Positions 33,945-45,471 of a stretch of DNA of 64,000 nt are shown here, piece after piece. The notes under the pieces were generated by a model. The model saw only the letters and a program-made list of their open reading frames with translations, did not search any database and had not been told where the DNA came from. The stretch is from contig CM066317.1 of the NCBI GenBank assembly GCA_033807775.1, forward strand, positions 12,783,370 through 12,847,369, in the 5' to 3' direction. A program made the translations under genes and the position numbers. The number at the start of each line of letters is the position of its first letter. Positions within the stretch are counted from its first letter, which is position 1. The DNA comes from Saussurea involucrata (lineage: Eukaryota; Streptophyta; Magnoliopsida; Asterales; Asteraceae).

Positions 33945-36271
33945 TGTAACATCCCACATTCTATATAAGACAAACGTAGCATTAAAATATAACCTTCTCA
34001 TAATTGGGTCCCAAAATTTTCGTTACATCATACATAAACTAAGGTTGGCGGAAACAACTTATACACAACTGAGAATAACTATTACTACAAGTGGCATCGG
34101 CACTGTCTCTAACTGCGTCTGTACTCTACCCTGCTCTTGCTCACTTACCTGAGTCTTCTACTGTTAGCTTACCTGAAAAGGGTTTTTGTTTTGAAAAGCG
34201 AGGGTTAGACCATGAGGTCTAGTGAGTTCCCTCCATAAACAGTGTACGTCAACATTATAAATCATTTTTATAAAACAATTCACATTCTTCACATAAGCGT
34301 CAAGCATGGTACTGCACTGTGTTAAGGATCACATCGTTAACCGCGATCAGGGCCCCAGCAGACTCCCCTTTCGCCTCTTCTGGAGCCTACGCAGACTCCC
34401 CTTCCCGGAGCCTACGCAGACTCCCCTCTACTCGAAATAGGAGGAAACGAATTCCAGCCTACCAGTCTGTCATACATATCCAAGGGGTCATCAGAACCCG
34501 AGGATCTATCTCTGATCCCACAGTGCAGACCGACTCCACATAGCATACACATAGTTCGTCATAAACATAAAACATGAGCTCCGTATAACGTTTTACAATC
34601 CATATCATATTGCTGGAAAATCTTTGCAGTAGAACAATTCTTTTCATGGGAAAACATTCGTAGCATCTTGTAAATAAATCATGCTCATAAACATACTCTG
34701 ATCAGTAGAGTACTAACTTTCGTTTACGTAAAAGTCAGGTAAAATAACAGAGTATATGCATAAAATCACTTTCCTTGGAAAACACGTAAGAGCACGTATT
34801 TTAGTTAGAAAAACTCACCTGGCGCGCGTTAATATCTTCTCGTATCAAACTTCTTACTTACTCCCCCGACGTCTAGATGGAACACCTAAGATGTGGGAAA
34901 CGTAACTCATAAATCTAGCAATTAATAATTTAACTTTTCTCTCCATCTTAAGTCCCAATTCTTTTTATTTACTTAAATCCACTTTACCTTAAATTTACTT
35001 ATTATACCAATCCATAAACAAATCCATATAAGATCCCTAATTAATTCCTTAATGGAGTCCATATTTAAAAACATAAGAATTCCATAACTCTTCTTAACCC
35101 ACGGCTTAAAACGGAAGAAAGCCCCAAGAGAAATAAATGCACATGGCCCAAGAGGGCATTTAATGCACACGACCCACTACAAGAAATCTATTCCTTCACA
35201 CACCAAGACTATGAATATGGAACTCTACCGGGACTACACATTTATATTAATACAGGGAATTCGAATTATTAGGATACCGAAACTCATAAACCACATACCG
35301 GGACTTTAAAAGTCCACTAAACCGGGATTAGAACGTGAACTATCGGGAGTCCAACACACACCGGGATTCCACGAATACTCAGTCCCGCTACCAAACCTTC
35401 GGAACTGAATTTTGGTAGCCAAGTTACGCAATTCACCCAACTTACGCAAATTCGGGTTTTTCGTTCGGTCTCGATTACATCGTTAAATCTCAATTCCATT
35501 TACTACTCGAACTCGTTTACATGTAAAGGGTTCAAGGGTTTTTAATAAAAGGTAGCCATCTTAATTTCTTTTTCTTAACCATAACTTACCCGATTAACCC
35601 ATCTAGTAGCATCAATTTCTCTTACGAGCTGGACCCCAAAATTATTTCTCAAAACCTCAAATCATCTTAAACTCAAACAATAGAAAACAAGGAAGAAGGA
35701 TTCAAATCAATACCTGAGTTTGATTGCTATAATTTCTTCTTCTCTTTCTCCCAATTTGCAAGAAATAGCCATCTCCGCCGCCGTCGCCAGCGACAACCAC
35801 CGGCGACCACCACCGGCAGCCGACAGCCGGCTTCCAAATCCGTCCATTTCGCTGCTACTCTCTCTCGTCGTCTCTCCCTCTCTCTTTCGCAGCTCTCTCT
35901 CACCCTTGCTGTCTCTTTCCCGTCGTCTCTCTCTCTCCCGCTGTTTCTCTCCAAGCAGCTACACACACAGCTCTCTCTCTTGCAACTCTCTACAAGCAAC
36001 CACACACACAACTCTCTCTCTCGCAACTTTCTACAAGCAACCACACATACAGCTCTCACAATTGATTTCCCTGCTACACTTCTCGATATGAAGCACACAC
36101 TCACAGAACCCTAATTGATTTCCTAACTCTACTCCAAAATGCGGCGCACAGTAAACAAAATGAGGGAATTGATTTCCCATTTCTCACTTTTAACCTCAAT
36201 GTTTTCGTAATAATCCAATTTACCCCTTTAACTTTCATTTAAATCAAAATATACACTTTGGGGTTATTATA
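33945..36271 (-). repeat. 5' LTR of A (uninterrupted)
   Basis: 2327 bp. It preserves the empty insertion site of B around 35310 ('gggactttaaaagtcc'). Stem-loop TAGACC-ATGA-GGTCTA at 34206-34221. Confidence 0.88.
34206..34221 (-). promoter_or_regulatory. Conserved LTR stem-loop, element A 5' LTR copy
   Basis: Same as 20242-20257, 261 bp from the sense LTR end. Confidence 0.65.
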
Positions 36272-36414
36272 GTGTGACTATAGCGTATGCCAGTAGCATG
36301 TGTCAATGTGTGCATATCATCTTAGTGTGCTTGTTATGATTGGTATAAATGCTTTCATAACTGATTTTATAAACTGTGATATTTTTTGTGTGACTTGGTG
36401 TGGAGGGAACTCAC

Positions 36415-36430
36415 TAGACCTCATGGTCTA
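36415..36430 (+). promoter_or_regulatory. Conserved LTR stem-loop, solo LTR copy
   Basis: CTCAC then TAGACC-TCAT-GGTCTA, 266 bp before the LTR end; CAGGTAAG at 36460-36467, 30 nt downstream of the stem. Confidence 0.65.
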
Positions 36431-36696
36431 ACCCTCGCTTTTCAAAACTAAAACCTTTTCAGGTAAGCAGGTAGTCGAAAGCTTGCTTAGAAGTTGGCAA
36501 GGCGTGAGACGGAGGTTGCACATAGAAGGATTAGAAGGCTTTCCTTGTTATTTTGTAATTTTGATCTCAGTTGTAGTTAGGGTTATTTACGCAAACCCAG
36601 TCTGTAATATTGTTAGTGTGATTACGTTGAGCCATTCTTGGCATTTTAAATTAAAGAAGTGACATTTAGCATGTTAGTTTGGTGTGGGTCGTTACA

Positions 36697-37408
36697 CATT
36701 CCTGAAGAAGAAAAAAAGGCAAAGAAATGAGAATTTAGTTAGCAATAAATCACGAAATTACAAAATAGACAAAATCAATAATACATTGAAATTGAAGGAA
36801 TACTCAAATGAAAGACTTACATGTGATGATAATATGTGTGCCTTGATGATAAATCTTTGATGTTTCTTCGACATATTTAGATAACTTGTTTCCCTTGTCA
36901 CTTACTACAAAAAGAACAACATAAAAACATATAAAGTTAATACAATAGCAAATAATTAAAAAAATAACCAAATATCGATAACAAAGATATGATTAATCTC
37001 TTAACAATACAAATCTAATGAGAGAAAATGTATTAGAGGGAGAGATTGAGAGTTAGTTTGTTGTATGACAAAAAGGTTAAAAAAAACTAATAACATAACC
37101 AACAAAAACCAAAACAACACTTATGCTTAAATAAGGGAAATGAATGACTAATTATAATAAATAAAGGAAAATGAATGAGTGGTAACATAAAGAAAAGAAA
37201 ATAAAAGGTTAACTTACATAAATTACAATAAATAGAATGGTTAATTCAAATAAATAATGAAAAACAATAGTTAATACCATAAAAAAGAAAAACAAATGGT
37301 TAATGACATAAATTGCAATATATATGTAAAATTATTATTAAAGACCCTCATTTATAATGAAAATATAATTTAAATATGAGAATGGACAATTCTTTAATAT
37401 ATTCAATA
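36697..37408. other. AT-rich spacer right of the solo LTR
   Basis: Low-complexity A-rich sequence with degenerate 'aatgaatga' and 'taacataaa' repeats (37100-37330). No gene or RNA is visible. Confidence 0.5.
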
Positions 37409-40400
37409 TTTTTTTTTGAGGCAAATTCAAATAACATTCATTAATGAACACTGTTACAAGGGATGTCCACCAGATCAACCAAAATGTTCGGACAAGATAA
37501 CATGGTAACATATGTAGATAAAGTTTGAGCATTCCTAGCGAGGGTGTGAGCCGGAACGTTTGCGTGTCTCCGAACAAAGTTTAAGGTGACGTCATTCGAG
37601 TGGGAGAGTAGTGATATGCATCTTTTAATAATAGAGCCGAACTCCGAGAGATCTTCCATGTCGTTTCCAACCGCGTCTACCACCACTTTGGCATCCATTT
37701 CGAAAACGATTTTTTGGTGACTGTGACTAAAGGCCCAATCAATCGCATACTCAAGGGCCATGACCTCACATTCTCTAACAGGGGGGTGCCACGTCGATGG
37801 TAGCATGACACATAATAACAGATCCCATGTAGTCGCGGATAATTGCCCCGGAGCCCCAATTGTTAGAATCGGAGAAAATCGATGCGTCGATATTGCATTT
37901 GAGAAAACCGTGCGAGGGGGCGTGCCAAAGATTGCACTCTCCGTGTGTGTTGAGGGCGACATCATACTGTTGCCGGCTGTTGGCCGAGATCCAAACAGAA
38001 CGGGAGTCAATAGCGATTCGGGCTGCCCATTTTGGAAGCTTTATCGCACCTTTTATCCACGCGTCATTACGAAGCTTCCAAATGCTCCAAAGTATCATTA
38101 AAATTTGTCGCGAAAGGGGTCACTGCTGTCGTTAATGCAATTTGTAAAAAAGAGGAGAAGTCCTCCGTCGTGTTTGCCAAAGTGTCGATATGATCCCAAA
38201 GTGTTGCCTCCTTCCAGACTTTTACAGAAACTGGGCAGCCTATAAAGAGGTGCCAGTTGTTTTCGGGATTGGACCCACAAAGAGCGCAAAGACCCGGGAC
38301 ATCGATTCCACGTTTACGAAGGTTCTCGCGATGGGGGAGGACATCATTACCCACTTTCCAAGCGAAAGTTTTGACTTTGTGCGGGATAGATGCCATCCAA
38401 ATATGTTTCCAAACGGGTTCCAAGGGGGAAAGGAGATGGTTTCGGTTGGTACTCATTAAGAAATTGTATCCGCTTTTAACCGAGAAAGTACCGTTGTGAT
38501 TGAAGTGCCAAATTAAGCGGTCACGCCCATCACGAGAGCGGGGAATCGCTAAAATCTCGCTTTGATCACGGTTAGAGAAAGTGCGTTTTAGTCGGTTGAG
38601 ATCCCAACCGTTTGGGTTTTGTGCAAGCAAATGGCAAACACGGAGGTCTTCATCACCCGGGCTCTGGGCACTTTCGACCCAAAAGTTTTTACCATCCCGA
38701 AGCCACGGGTCTTTCCACACGAAGATAGACTCCCCATTCCCAACTTTCCATCTATAACCGTTTTTTAACACGTTGTGTGCCTTCCAGATGCTTTGCCAAA
38801 CAAAGCTAGGGGTATGTCCTAACTTTGCATCAAAGAAATTTCCATTGGGGTAGTATTTCGCTTTGAAAACCCGGCTAACCAAAGAGTCCGGATGATGGAG
38901 AAGTCTCCACCCTTGTTTGCCCAACATGGCCAAATTGAAAGTGGGGAAATCACGAAATCCAAGCCCACCCAATTTTTTGGGGGAACAAAGCTTTTCCCAA
39001 GATAACCAATTTATAGAGCGGGAACCATCCTTTTTAGAGCTCCACCAAAAGGTGTTTAGGAGGCGGTGAATATCTCTCAATATAGACTTTGGAAGCAAGA
39101 AAACGCTCATAAAATAAACCGGGATGGCTTGGGCCGCTGCCTTGATAAGAGTGAGTCTTCCCGCGCTCGAGATCGGTTTATGTCGCCACTTGGCAAGCCG
39201 TTGCCACAATTTGTCCTTGATGTGCCAGAATATTTCTTTTTTGTTGCGCCCAATCAAAGACGGGAGACCCAAATAACTCCCGGTGTTAAGCGCATTTGAA
39301 ACCCCGAAGGTGTTACATATAAAGCTTTTGGAATTAGCGTCAAGATTGCTACTACATAAAAGTCCGGATTTATTAAAATTGACCGCCAAACCGGATGCTT
39401 GCTCAAAAGTACTAAGGATCGTTTTTAGAGCCGAACGTTCCTCAACTTTAGCTTGACAAAATAGGAAGGCACCATCCGCAAAGAGGAGGTGCGAGATGGC
39501 CGGGGCGTGTCGAGCCACACGACATCCATGAATGATATTTCTATAAGTAGCATCCTCCATGAGAATAGAAAGACCCTCCATACAAATGATAAAAATGTAA
39601 GGGGAAAGAGGGTCACCTTGACGGAGGCCCCGTTTGGGGTAAATTGGACCAACAATATCGTCATTGATCCGGACAAAGTATCGGACCGAGGTGATGCACA
39701 ACATGACCATATTCACCCATCTATCGGAGAAACCCATTCTCAAGAGGATAAGACGAACGTAGTTCCAATCGAGTCGATCGTAGGCTTTGCTAATGTCAAT
39801 CTTGAGAGCAACATCGCCGGTTTTTTTCCGAGTGTTTCGCTTCATGCTATGGAGTAGTTCAAAGGCAAGGAGGATATTGTCCGTTATAAGTCTACCTTTA
39901 ATGAACGCCGATTAGTTTTCTGAGACCACCTTGGAAGAATTTTCTTGAGCCGGTTAGCAAGGGCTTTTGTGATGATTTTAAGAATCACATTACAAAGAGC
40001 AATGGGGCGAAGGTCCTTCATGGTGGACGGGGAGGTACATTTTGGGATGAGCGTAATAATAGCATCGATAATACCTTCGGGAAAGGAGCCATTTTGGAGC
40101 CAAGAGATTCCGGCCAAGAAGATGGTGTCTCCAAGCACGCCCCAAAAATGTTGGAAGAAACGAGGGTTAAAGCCGTCGGGACCCGGAGCTTTGTCGGGAT
40201 GCATTTGGAATAAGGCGTCTTTAAATTCCCGTTTGCTAAAAGGGGCGTCAAGGAAGATGTTATCATTCGTTGAAACGCACATCCTTACTTTATCGGTGAT
40301 AAGGTTTGCCGATCCATTACTTTCCAAGAAGAGGTGATTGAAGTAATCCGTGGCCACGGAGCAAAGGTCTTCCCGAGTCGTCACCCAAGACCCTTCAGAA

Positions 40401-40575
40401 TTTTTGAGACGTCGGATAAGGTTCATTTTCCGCCTCCCGTTGGCGTGGGCATGAAAAAATTTAGTATTTAAATCTCCTTCCCGAAGCCAAAAAAGTTTAG
40501 CTCTTTGCTTCCAATGATCCTCCTCCTTGATAAGGAGAGAGAGAAGTTTCTTGTTGGTGGTTTCGAATATGTCAC
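37409..40575 (-). pseudogene. 5'-truncated LINE (L1-type) ORF2 remnant: RT, zf-RVT, RNase H
   Basis: Minus strand, ending in a short A-run (nine T at 37409-37417). The endonuclease is absent; reading starts near WKQRAKLFWLREGDLNTKFF. The RT N-terminus is in 40426-39884 (PDKAPGPDGFNPRFF), then a one-base shift plus a TAA near 39910-39930 before SAFIKGRLITDN. The main RT frame is 39845-38067 (KIDISKAYDRLDW, GLRQGDPLSPYIF). The catalytic motif reads LLFADGAFLF: the second Asp of the usual A/Y-x-D-D box is Gly, so polymerase activity should be lost. A zf-RVT region follows (CALCGSNPENNWHLFIGCP). A further frameshift near 38100 and another at a C-run near 37785 break the RNase H domain (FLKCNIDASIF; MALEYAIDWAF; FVRRHANVPAHTLA). 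Plant L1 elements with a C-terminal RNase H have this layout. Confidence 0.9.
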
Positions 40576-41113
40576 ATCATCTTTTGATGATTTTCATTTA
40601 TATAGATTTATTATGTAAATTAGCCTATATATTTATATAATGAAATTTTACTTGTAAAAGGTATTGAATAGTTCATTCATTCATTTAATGTTATATTTTA
40701 TTTTGTAATAACTCAAAAATTGAAGAAAATAATAATTAATGTTTCAAGCTTTCTCAGAATTTTTGAGACGTCGGATAAGGTTCATTTTCCGCCTCCCGTT
40801 GGCGTGGGCATGAAAAAATTTAGTATTTAAATCTCCTTCCCGAAGCCAAAAAAGTTTAGCTCTTTGCTTCCAATGATCCTCCTCATTGATAAGGAGAGAG
40901 AGAAGTTTCTTGTTGGTGGTTTCGAATATGTCACATCATCTTTTGATGATTTTCATTTATATAGATTTATTATGTAAATTAGCATATATATTTATATAAT
41001 GAAATTTTACTTGTAAAAGGTAATGAATAGTTCATTCATTCATTTAATGTTATATTTTATTTTGTAATAACTCAAAAATTGAAGAAAATAACAACTAATG
41101 TTTCAAGCTTTCT
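40396..41113. repeat. 359-bp tandem duplication spanning the LINE 5' junction
   Basis: 40396-40754 and 40755-41113 are near-identical (about half a dozen differences), and a third partial copy of the last motif follows to about 41155. Each unit has about 180 bp of LINE ORF2 joined to AT-rich sequence with 'catcatcttttgatgatttt' and a Helitron-like 5' end (minus strand TCTATATAAATG). The join predates the duplication because it is inside the unit. Confidence 0.88.
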
Positions 41114-41362
41114 CAAAATATCATATCATCTTTTGATGATTCCCTTTATATAGATATGGATATAGATATAGAATATAATTCTAAAAATTTAATTAAAAGA
41201 TGGTGGATTCATTTAATAAAATGTTTGATTAAATTAAAAAAGTGTAAGATAAACAAATATTATATTTGTTAATGTATTTATGATATGCAAATAAAAATAA
41301 TTATAAAATAATAAAGAAAATTAGATGTTAAATAAAAAAATGAAAGGTAAATAAAATTACAT

Positions 41363-41563
41363 TTCTTGATGTCTTTACGTTGTACAAATAAAAATAATTA
41401 TAAAATAATAAAGAAAATTAGATGTTAAATGAAATATTAAAGTCATTTAATGAGAAGATAGTTTTTTATTTAAAAAGAATCAAAATTAGGAGAAAATAGA
41501 AATAGTGAAGGGAGGCTTCTCATTATGCCACCTAAGCAACTCCATATTTTACTTTTAAGTATA
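41363..41563. repeat. Spacer repeat S0 next to Helitron H2
   Basis: Starts 'tcttgatgtctttacg' and ends 'acttttaagtata' directly before CTAG. The same 200-bp segment abuts the 3' ends of three more Helitrons at 60722-60930, 62154-62349 and 63353-63560. Part of it (about 41285-41340) is also duplicated just upstream. Confidence 0.8.
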
Positions 41564-42117
41564 CTAGTGTGCACTACGCGCGTTGCGCGGTAGCGAGTAA
41601 TATTTTAAGGACTACTTGATCGCATTAAGATAAAAGGTAATTCATCGGTTTATACTAATGAGATATGATTTAAAACGAAAAATGCAATTCCATAAGTGGT
41701 TCATTTTCATCTACTGATTACCATTTGTTGTTACGAATAAATTGAGATTTATTGATAATAATTTTGTTGTTATATTGTTTAGAACTCAAACGACACACCA
41801 AACATATTGTTGTTACGAATGGTTTGAAGAATTTTTTTTCCCAAAAAGGGTTTGACTAAACTTAGTGAACTCTATGAGTTTCCACAAATTAAATGTAACA
41901 CCCGTGATTTTCGGATAAGTACAACTTCGATTCAGTGAGGAATCGATCTTCTAAGAAAAATATGGAAAATAAGATTTTGAGTCAAATCTTAGATTTTATG
42001 GTCTTGTTGGATGAGGAAATCAAATACGAGTCCAACGGTCCTTTCCGGAGCGAAAACGGAGCTAGAGCGAGAGAGTTATGGCCAAAACGAGTTTCGGTAC
42101 ACTCTGAGCTATTGTGC

Positions 42118-42245
42118 CCGGCGATAGTGACACTGTCACAATCGCCGTGTCACTATCGCCCAAGAGGTACCGAGAGTTGAGGGATGCCTGGCGATTGTGC
42201 CCTGGCGATAGTGACACTGTCACTATCGCCGTGTCACTATAGCCG
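42118..42245. repeat. Duplicated long-stem hairpin in LTR G
   Basis: GCGATAGTGACA and TGTCACTATCGC form 12-bp arms around one base (about 42192-42230). An adjacent earlier copy (42120-42160) has TGTCACAATCGC as its right arm. Each is followed by a GTGTCACTATCGCC or close variant. Confidence 0.85.
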
Positions 42246-42831
42246 ACGGGCTCCAAGGTGTTTTAAATCCCTTTTCTCCTTTCTTCTTCCCCATTTCACT
42301 CATCTCTCTCAAACTCTCTCTCTCAGGAGATTTCTCTCAAGAACATCATCCCCTCCCCTCTCCTTCCTCATTTCTTCACCAAATCAAACCATTTTCCTCC
42401 ATTGATGATCATATTTGGAAGCTTGGAGTTTTGTGGAGATTAGGAGGTCGTTTTTGGAAGATTCAAATGGTTAAGGTAATCTCTCCCTACCCTATAGTTG
42501 TTATTGTTATTGATTTCATATTCCTTCCATCTTGTGACGTTGTGGACCGATTTTGGTGATGATTGGGTAAGGGAATCTTGTTTTCTTCATCTACAAAACT
42601 AGGGTTTGGTATAAAATGGGTATTTTAGTATGTTATGGATGGATGATGATTCCTTATGGTTGGATTGTATTATTGATGGTTGAGATTCATAAATCTAGGT
42701 TTTGGAAGTTTTGGTTTGAGGATGCAAACTTCATCAAAGGAGCATACGTTAGGAGAACTCTAGATGTAGCTTAAATCTAGCAAGGTGAGTTCAAGTTACT
42801 TTGCGAAAACGTTGTACATGCCAAAATGAAT

Positions 42832-44042
42832 TGTTGGTGCAAGTGTACCACATCTCTATATATTTATATATATTTATTTTGATGATTACAAACACACCGT
42901 ATTATTGTTTATCTAACAATTTAATCCAAGTGTGCAGTTGTTGAAGAACACGAAGATTTAAACTGAAGGGTTCAAGACGGAAGTGTTTACGTCGTCATCA
43001 TTGTTTATAACTAATAATGATAAACACCCTAAAATAATATACCACTTGGATATTTCTAAAAAACCATAATTGATTTTAACTAAATAAGTTTTTGTTTTAA
43101 GAAGATCCAGCAAGATTTGGTTGCAGTCCTGGAAGGTGTCTTTTCTGACGCCGGTATACCGTGGAGAATACCCGGTATACCGCGGGTACACATACAGCCG
43201 GTATACCGCGGGTGTTCAGCCGGTATACCGCGGCAGGTTCCGTGTGCTTCTCTGATTGGTTGATAATACTTTTTCTGACGGCGGTATACCGCGAGTCCCA
43301 GCCGGTATACCGCGGGTACGTAATTCCAGAAGTCAACTTTGCATGTAGCCGTTGGTGTGTCAGTTACTTTTTCTGACGGCGGTATACCGCGTGCATTTGG
43401 CGGTATACCGCGGATGCACAATGCCGTTGGAGCTTCCTGATATATATACATGCATGCTGGAGAAGAGAACAAGTAGACCAGACCACACAGCAGCAACTCT
43501 CAGCTCTCTCATCTATTTATAATATATATATTTTATAAAACATTTTTTATAAAATATCCAAGTGTGAGATATTATACAAGAGTGATTACCCATTGTGAGT
43601 TATACTCCTCTTGTAAGTGTTTGAATAACGGGTGTGTGATCCTGTATATCTCGATAAGCTAAAGCTTGAGAGCCGTTTACTTTGCTCTGTATTTGGTTTG
43701 TATTCTACCGTAAAGAATACATTTATTTGGATCGTGTCGAGAAGTGTCTCGGCTGCTGGTTTATCACAGTTGGTGGTAAATCAGTAAATCTCCGTGTCAA
43801 GTATCTCTTACCTTTATCTCTTTATTTATTCCGCTGTGCTTTATTATATTTGTTTATATAAACTGCTTTGCATTTATATTTATTTATATAATCTCTGTGT
43901 ATTTGTTTATATTTACACTCTTCTTTATTATTTGTATACTCTGATTTATTTTTACTGTTTCAGTACTGTATTTATTTATAAAAGAATTTTTGAAAGTAAA
44001 AGATTTTAAATACAACCTTACCCCCCCTTAGGTTGTCTAACA
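42832..44042 (+). repeat. 5' LTR of C2
   Basis: Eight GGTATACC palindromes (43142-43413), most embedded in CGGTATACCGCGG, lie immediately before a TATATATA box (about 43439-43449). The likely transcription start is therefore just after the array. Ends with seven C and ...GTCTAACA. Confidence 0.92.
43142..43413. repeat. GGTATACC palindrome array upstream of the C2 TATA box
   Basis: Eight copies at irregular spacing of 20-70 bp. The core GGTATACC is a perfect palindrome, often extended to CGGTATACCG. The same array lies at 46372-46643, and versions at 3655-3868, 7437-7650, 52793-52950 and 57890-58137. Confidence 0.9.
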
Positions 44043-44044
44043 TT

Positions 44045-44056
44045 TGGTATCAGAGC
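44045..44056 (+). promoter_or_regulatory. Primer binding site of C2
   Basis: TGGTATCAGAGC two bases after the 5' LTR. Confidence 0.9.
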
Positions 44057-44108
44057 GGGGCTTTCAAAAATCGTCTATTTTATTTTTTTTAAATCCTTTT
44101 TTTTTGTT

Positions 44109-45329
44109 ATGGCTCAACAAAATGCTTGGTTTTCTAAATCTCTACTTATTGATTTCGAAAATTTTGATCTTTGGGCAAATTCTTTTGAACGTTATGTTCG
44201 TGGGATAAATCAAAATATTTGGGATATTATTATTAAAGGAAATTTCAAACCCACAAAATTTCAAAACAACAAAGTTGTTGAAAAACCTAGCTCGGAATGG
44301 TCCGACGAAGATAAGGATAATTGTTGTTTAAATTATGAAGCCAAAAATTTTCTCTTTTCGGTTCTTACTAACGATGATATTGAGCGTGTTTATCTCTTTG
44401 AAACTGCTCGTGATATTTGGGAGAACTTGAACATCACCTATGGTGGAAACTCAAAAGAAAAGAGAGACGAAACCCGAGATCAAAGAAATGAAGAAACGTG
44501 TCTCATCGTCGACTGCGAGAAAGAGGTATGTACTTCATACTCAAGTTATTCTAGTTGTAGTGATAATAATGATGATATTGATATGTTAAATATCTCTTTT
44601 CAAAAATTGATTGTTCTCGTAAATAGTTATAAAAATGAGAATGCTAAATTAAAAGAAGAATTATTATTATGTCAGAATGAGTTGAATAATTGTAAACAAA
44701 CCATTGCATGTGATAATAAAATCAAAAATGAGTTAAATGATAAAGTTATCACTTTAGAAAAGAAAGCATGCGAAAATATTGTTTGCAAATCTTGCATTGT
44801 CTTAAATGATAAAATTGCATGTTTAGAGAAAATAACATGTGAAAAAGTTGTATGTGGTAAATGCAATATTCTTGAAGATGAAATTGCATGTTTAAATGCT
44901 AAATGTAAATCGCATGAGAAAAATGACTTATTAGCAAATGCTTTTAATAGTAGCAATGATAAAGTGCTTAAAATGCTAAATATATCAAATCGTATAAATT
45001 GCCGAAAAGGCATTGGTTCAAATACGTGTATTGAAAAATGTGATTGTATGCAAATTAAAAAGGTTTTTGAAAAACCTAAATTTGTTGTTAAAAATAAAAC
45101 GCAAAAACCTCCGTATGTTCCTAAAATGAATTATGTGAATTATATGTCGAGAAAATCACATGCGTTTATGTATAATAATAAGTTTGCGAATCCTAAGAAA
45201 AATGTTAATCCGCATACTTCATTTTATGTGTATGATAAATACAATCGCAAAATTAAAATGGTTAGAAAATGGATTCCGAAAGGAATGTTTAATGTTGATA
45301 ATCCGGGTGGGATGCGTTTGTGGTTTTAA
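44109..45329 (+). CDS. Shortened Gag of copia element C2 (406 aa)
   Basis: Open frame of 406 codons starting MAQQN, 66 bp past the 5' LTR. The N-terminal third aligns with C1 Gag (IWDIIIKGNFKPT; IWENLNITYGGNS). The C-terminal half also aligns (NRINCRKGIGSNTC; IPKGMFNVDNPGGMRLWF). Around residue 116 about 220 residues present in C1 are missing, including most of the UBN2 domain and the CCHC zinc knuckle, yet the frame is kept. Without a zinc knuckle it probably cannot bind RNA in the normal way. Cys-rich segments (CEKVVCGKCNILEDEIAC) remain in a Lys/Asn-rich coiled-coil-like region. It may be a defective product, or it may be co-packaged with full-length Gag. Confidence 0.85.
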   Translation: MAQQNAWFSKSLLIDFENFDLWANSFERYVRGINQNIWDIIIKGNFKPTKFQNNKVVEKPSSEWSDEDKDNCCLNYEAKNFLFSVLTNDDIERVYLFETARDIWENLNITYGGNSKEKRDETRDQRNEETCLIVDCEKEVCTSYSSYSSCSDNNDDIDMLNISFQKLIVLVNSYKNENAKLKEELLLCQNELNNCKQTIACDNKIKNELNDKVITLEKKACENIVCKSCIVLNDKIACLEKITCEKVVCGKCNILEDEIACLNAKCKSHEKNDLLANAFNSSNDKVLKMLNISNRINCRKGIGSNTCIEKCDCMQIKKVFEKPKFVVKNKTQKPPYVPKMNYVNYMSRKSHAFMYNNKFANPKKNVNPHTSFYVYDKYNRKIKMVRKWIPKGMFNVDNPGGMRLWF

Positions 45330-45471
45330 ACCATTTATATGGCTTTGTATGTTTGTCGTGTTTGTTTTATGTCGACAACATATTTTTTTTTGCAGTTTAT
45401 GTTTTTATACTAACTGTTAAAAGGACCCATAAGAAAAGGGTACCACGAAAAATTTTCTTTGCCTTTTGTAG

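Larger units (their letters stand above)
19981..36271 (-). mobile_element. A: non-coding LTR element (LARD-like) with element B nested in its 3' LTR
   Basis: LTRs are 19981-30505 (interrupted by B) and 33945-36271. Without B and its target duplication the left one is 2327 bp, exactly the length of the right one. Target duplication GTGTG at 19976-19980 and 36272-36276. PBS 33931-33942, polypurine tract about 30506-30522. The interior (30506-33944) has no retrotransposon coding sequence. The LTRs differ at scattered sites, and the last LTR base pair has drifted from CA to TA at 36270-36271, so A is older than C1 or C2. Confidence 0.88.
18281..36696 (+). repeat. Solo LTR (about 2.12 kb) split by element A
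   Basis: Starts TGTAATAACCGGG at 18281 and ends GGGTCGTTACA at 36696. No PBS or internal region follows, so it is a solo LTR left by LTR-LTR recombination. The flanks CATTA (18276-18280) and CATTC (36697-36701) look like a once-identical duplication with one change. It is split at 19981-36271 by element A; net length is about 2120 bp. It contains a family-specific array of TCCGGAAT units (about 18785-19450) and the conserved stem-loop at 36415-36430. It is related to element A's LTR but in the opposite orientation. Confidence 0.8.

Noticed and set aside
37409..40575. Functional LINE
   Set aside because: Endonuclease missing, several frameshifts, a stop and a mutated RT active site.
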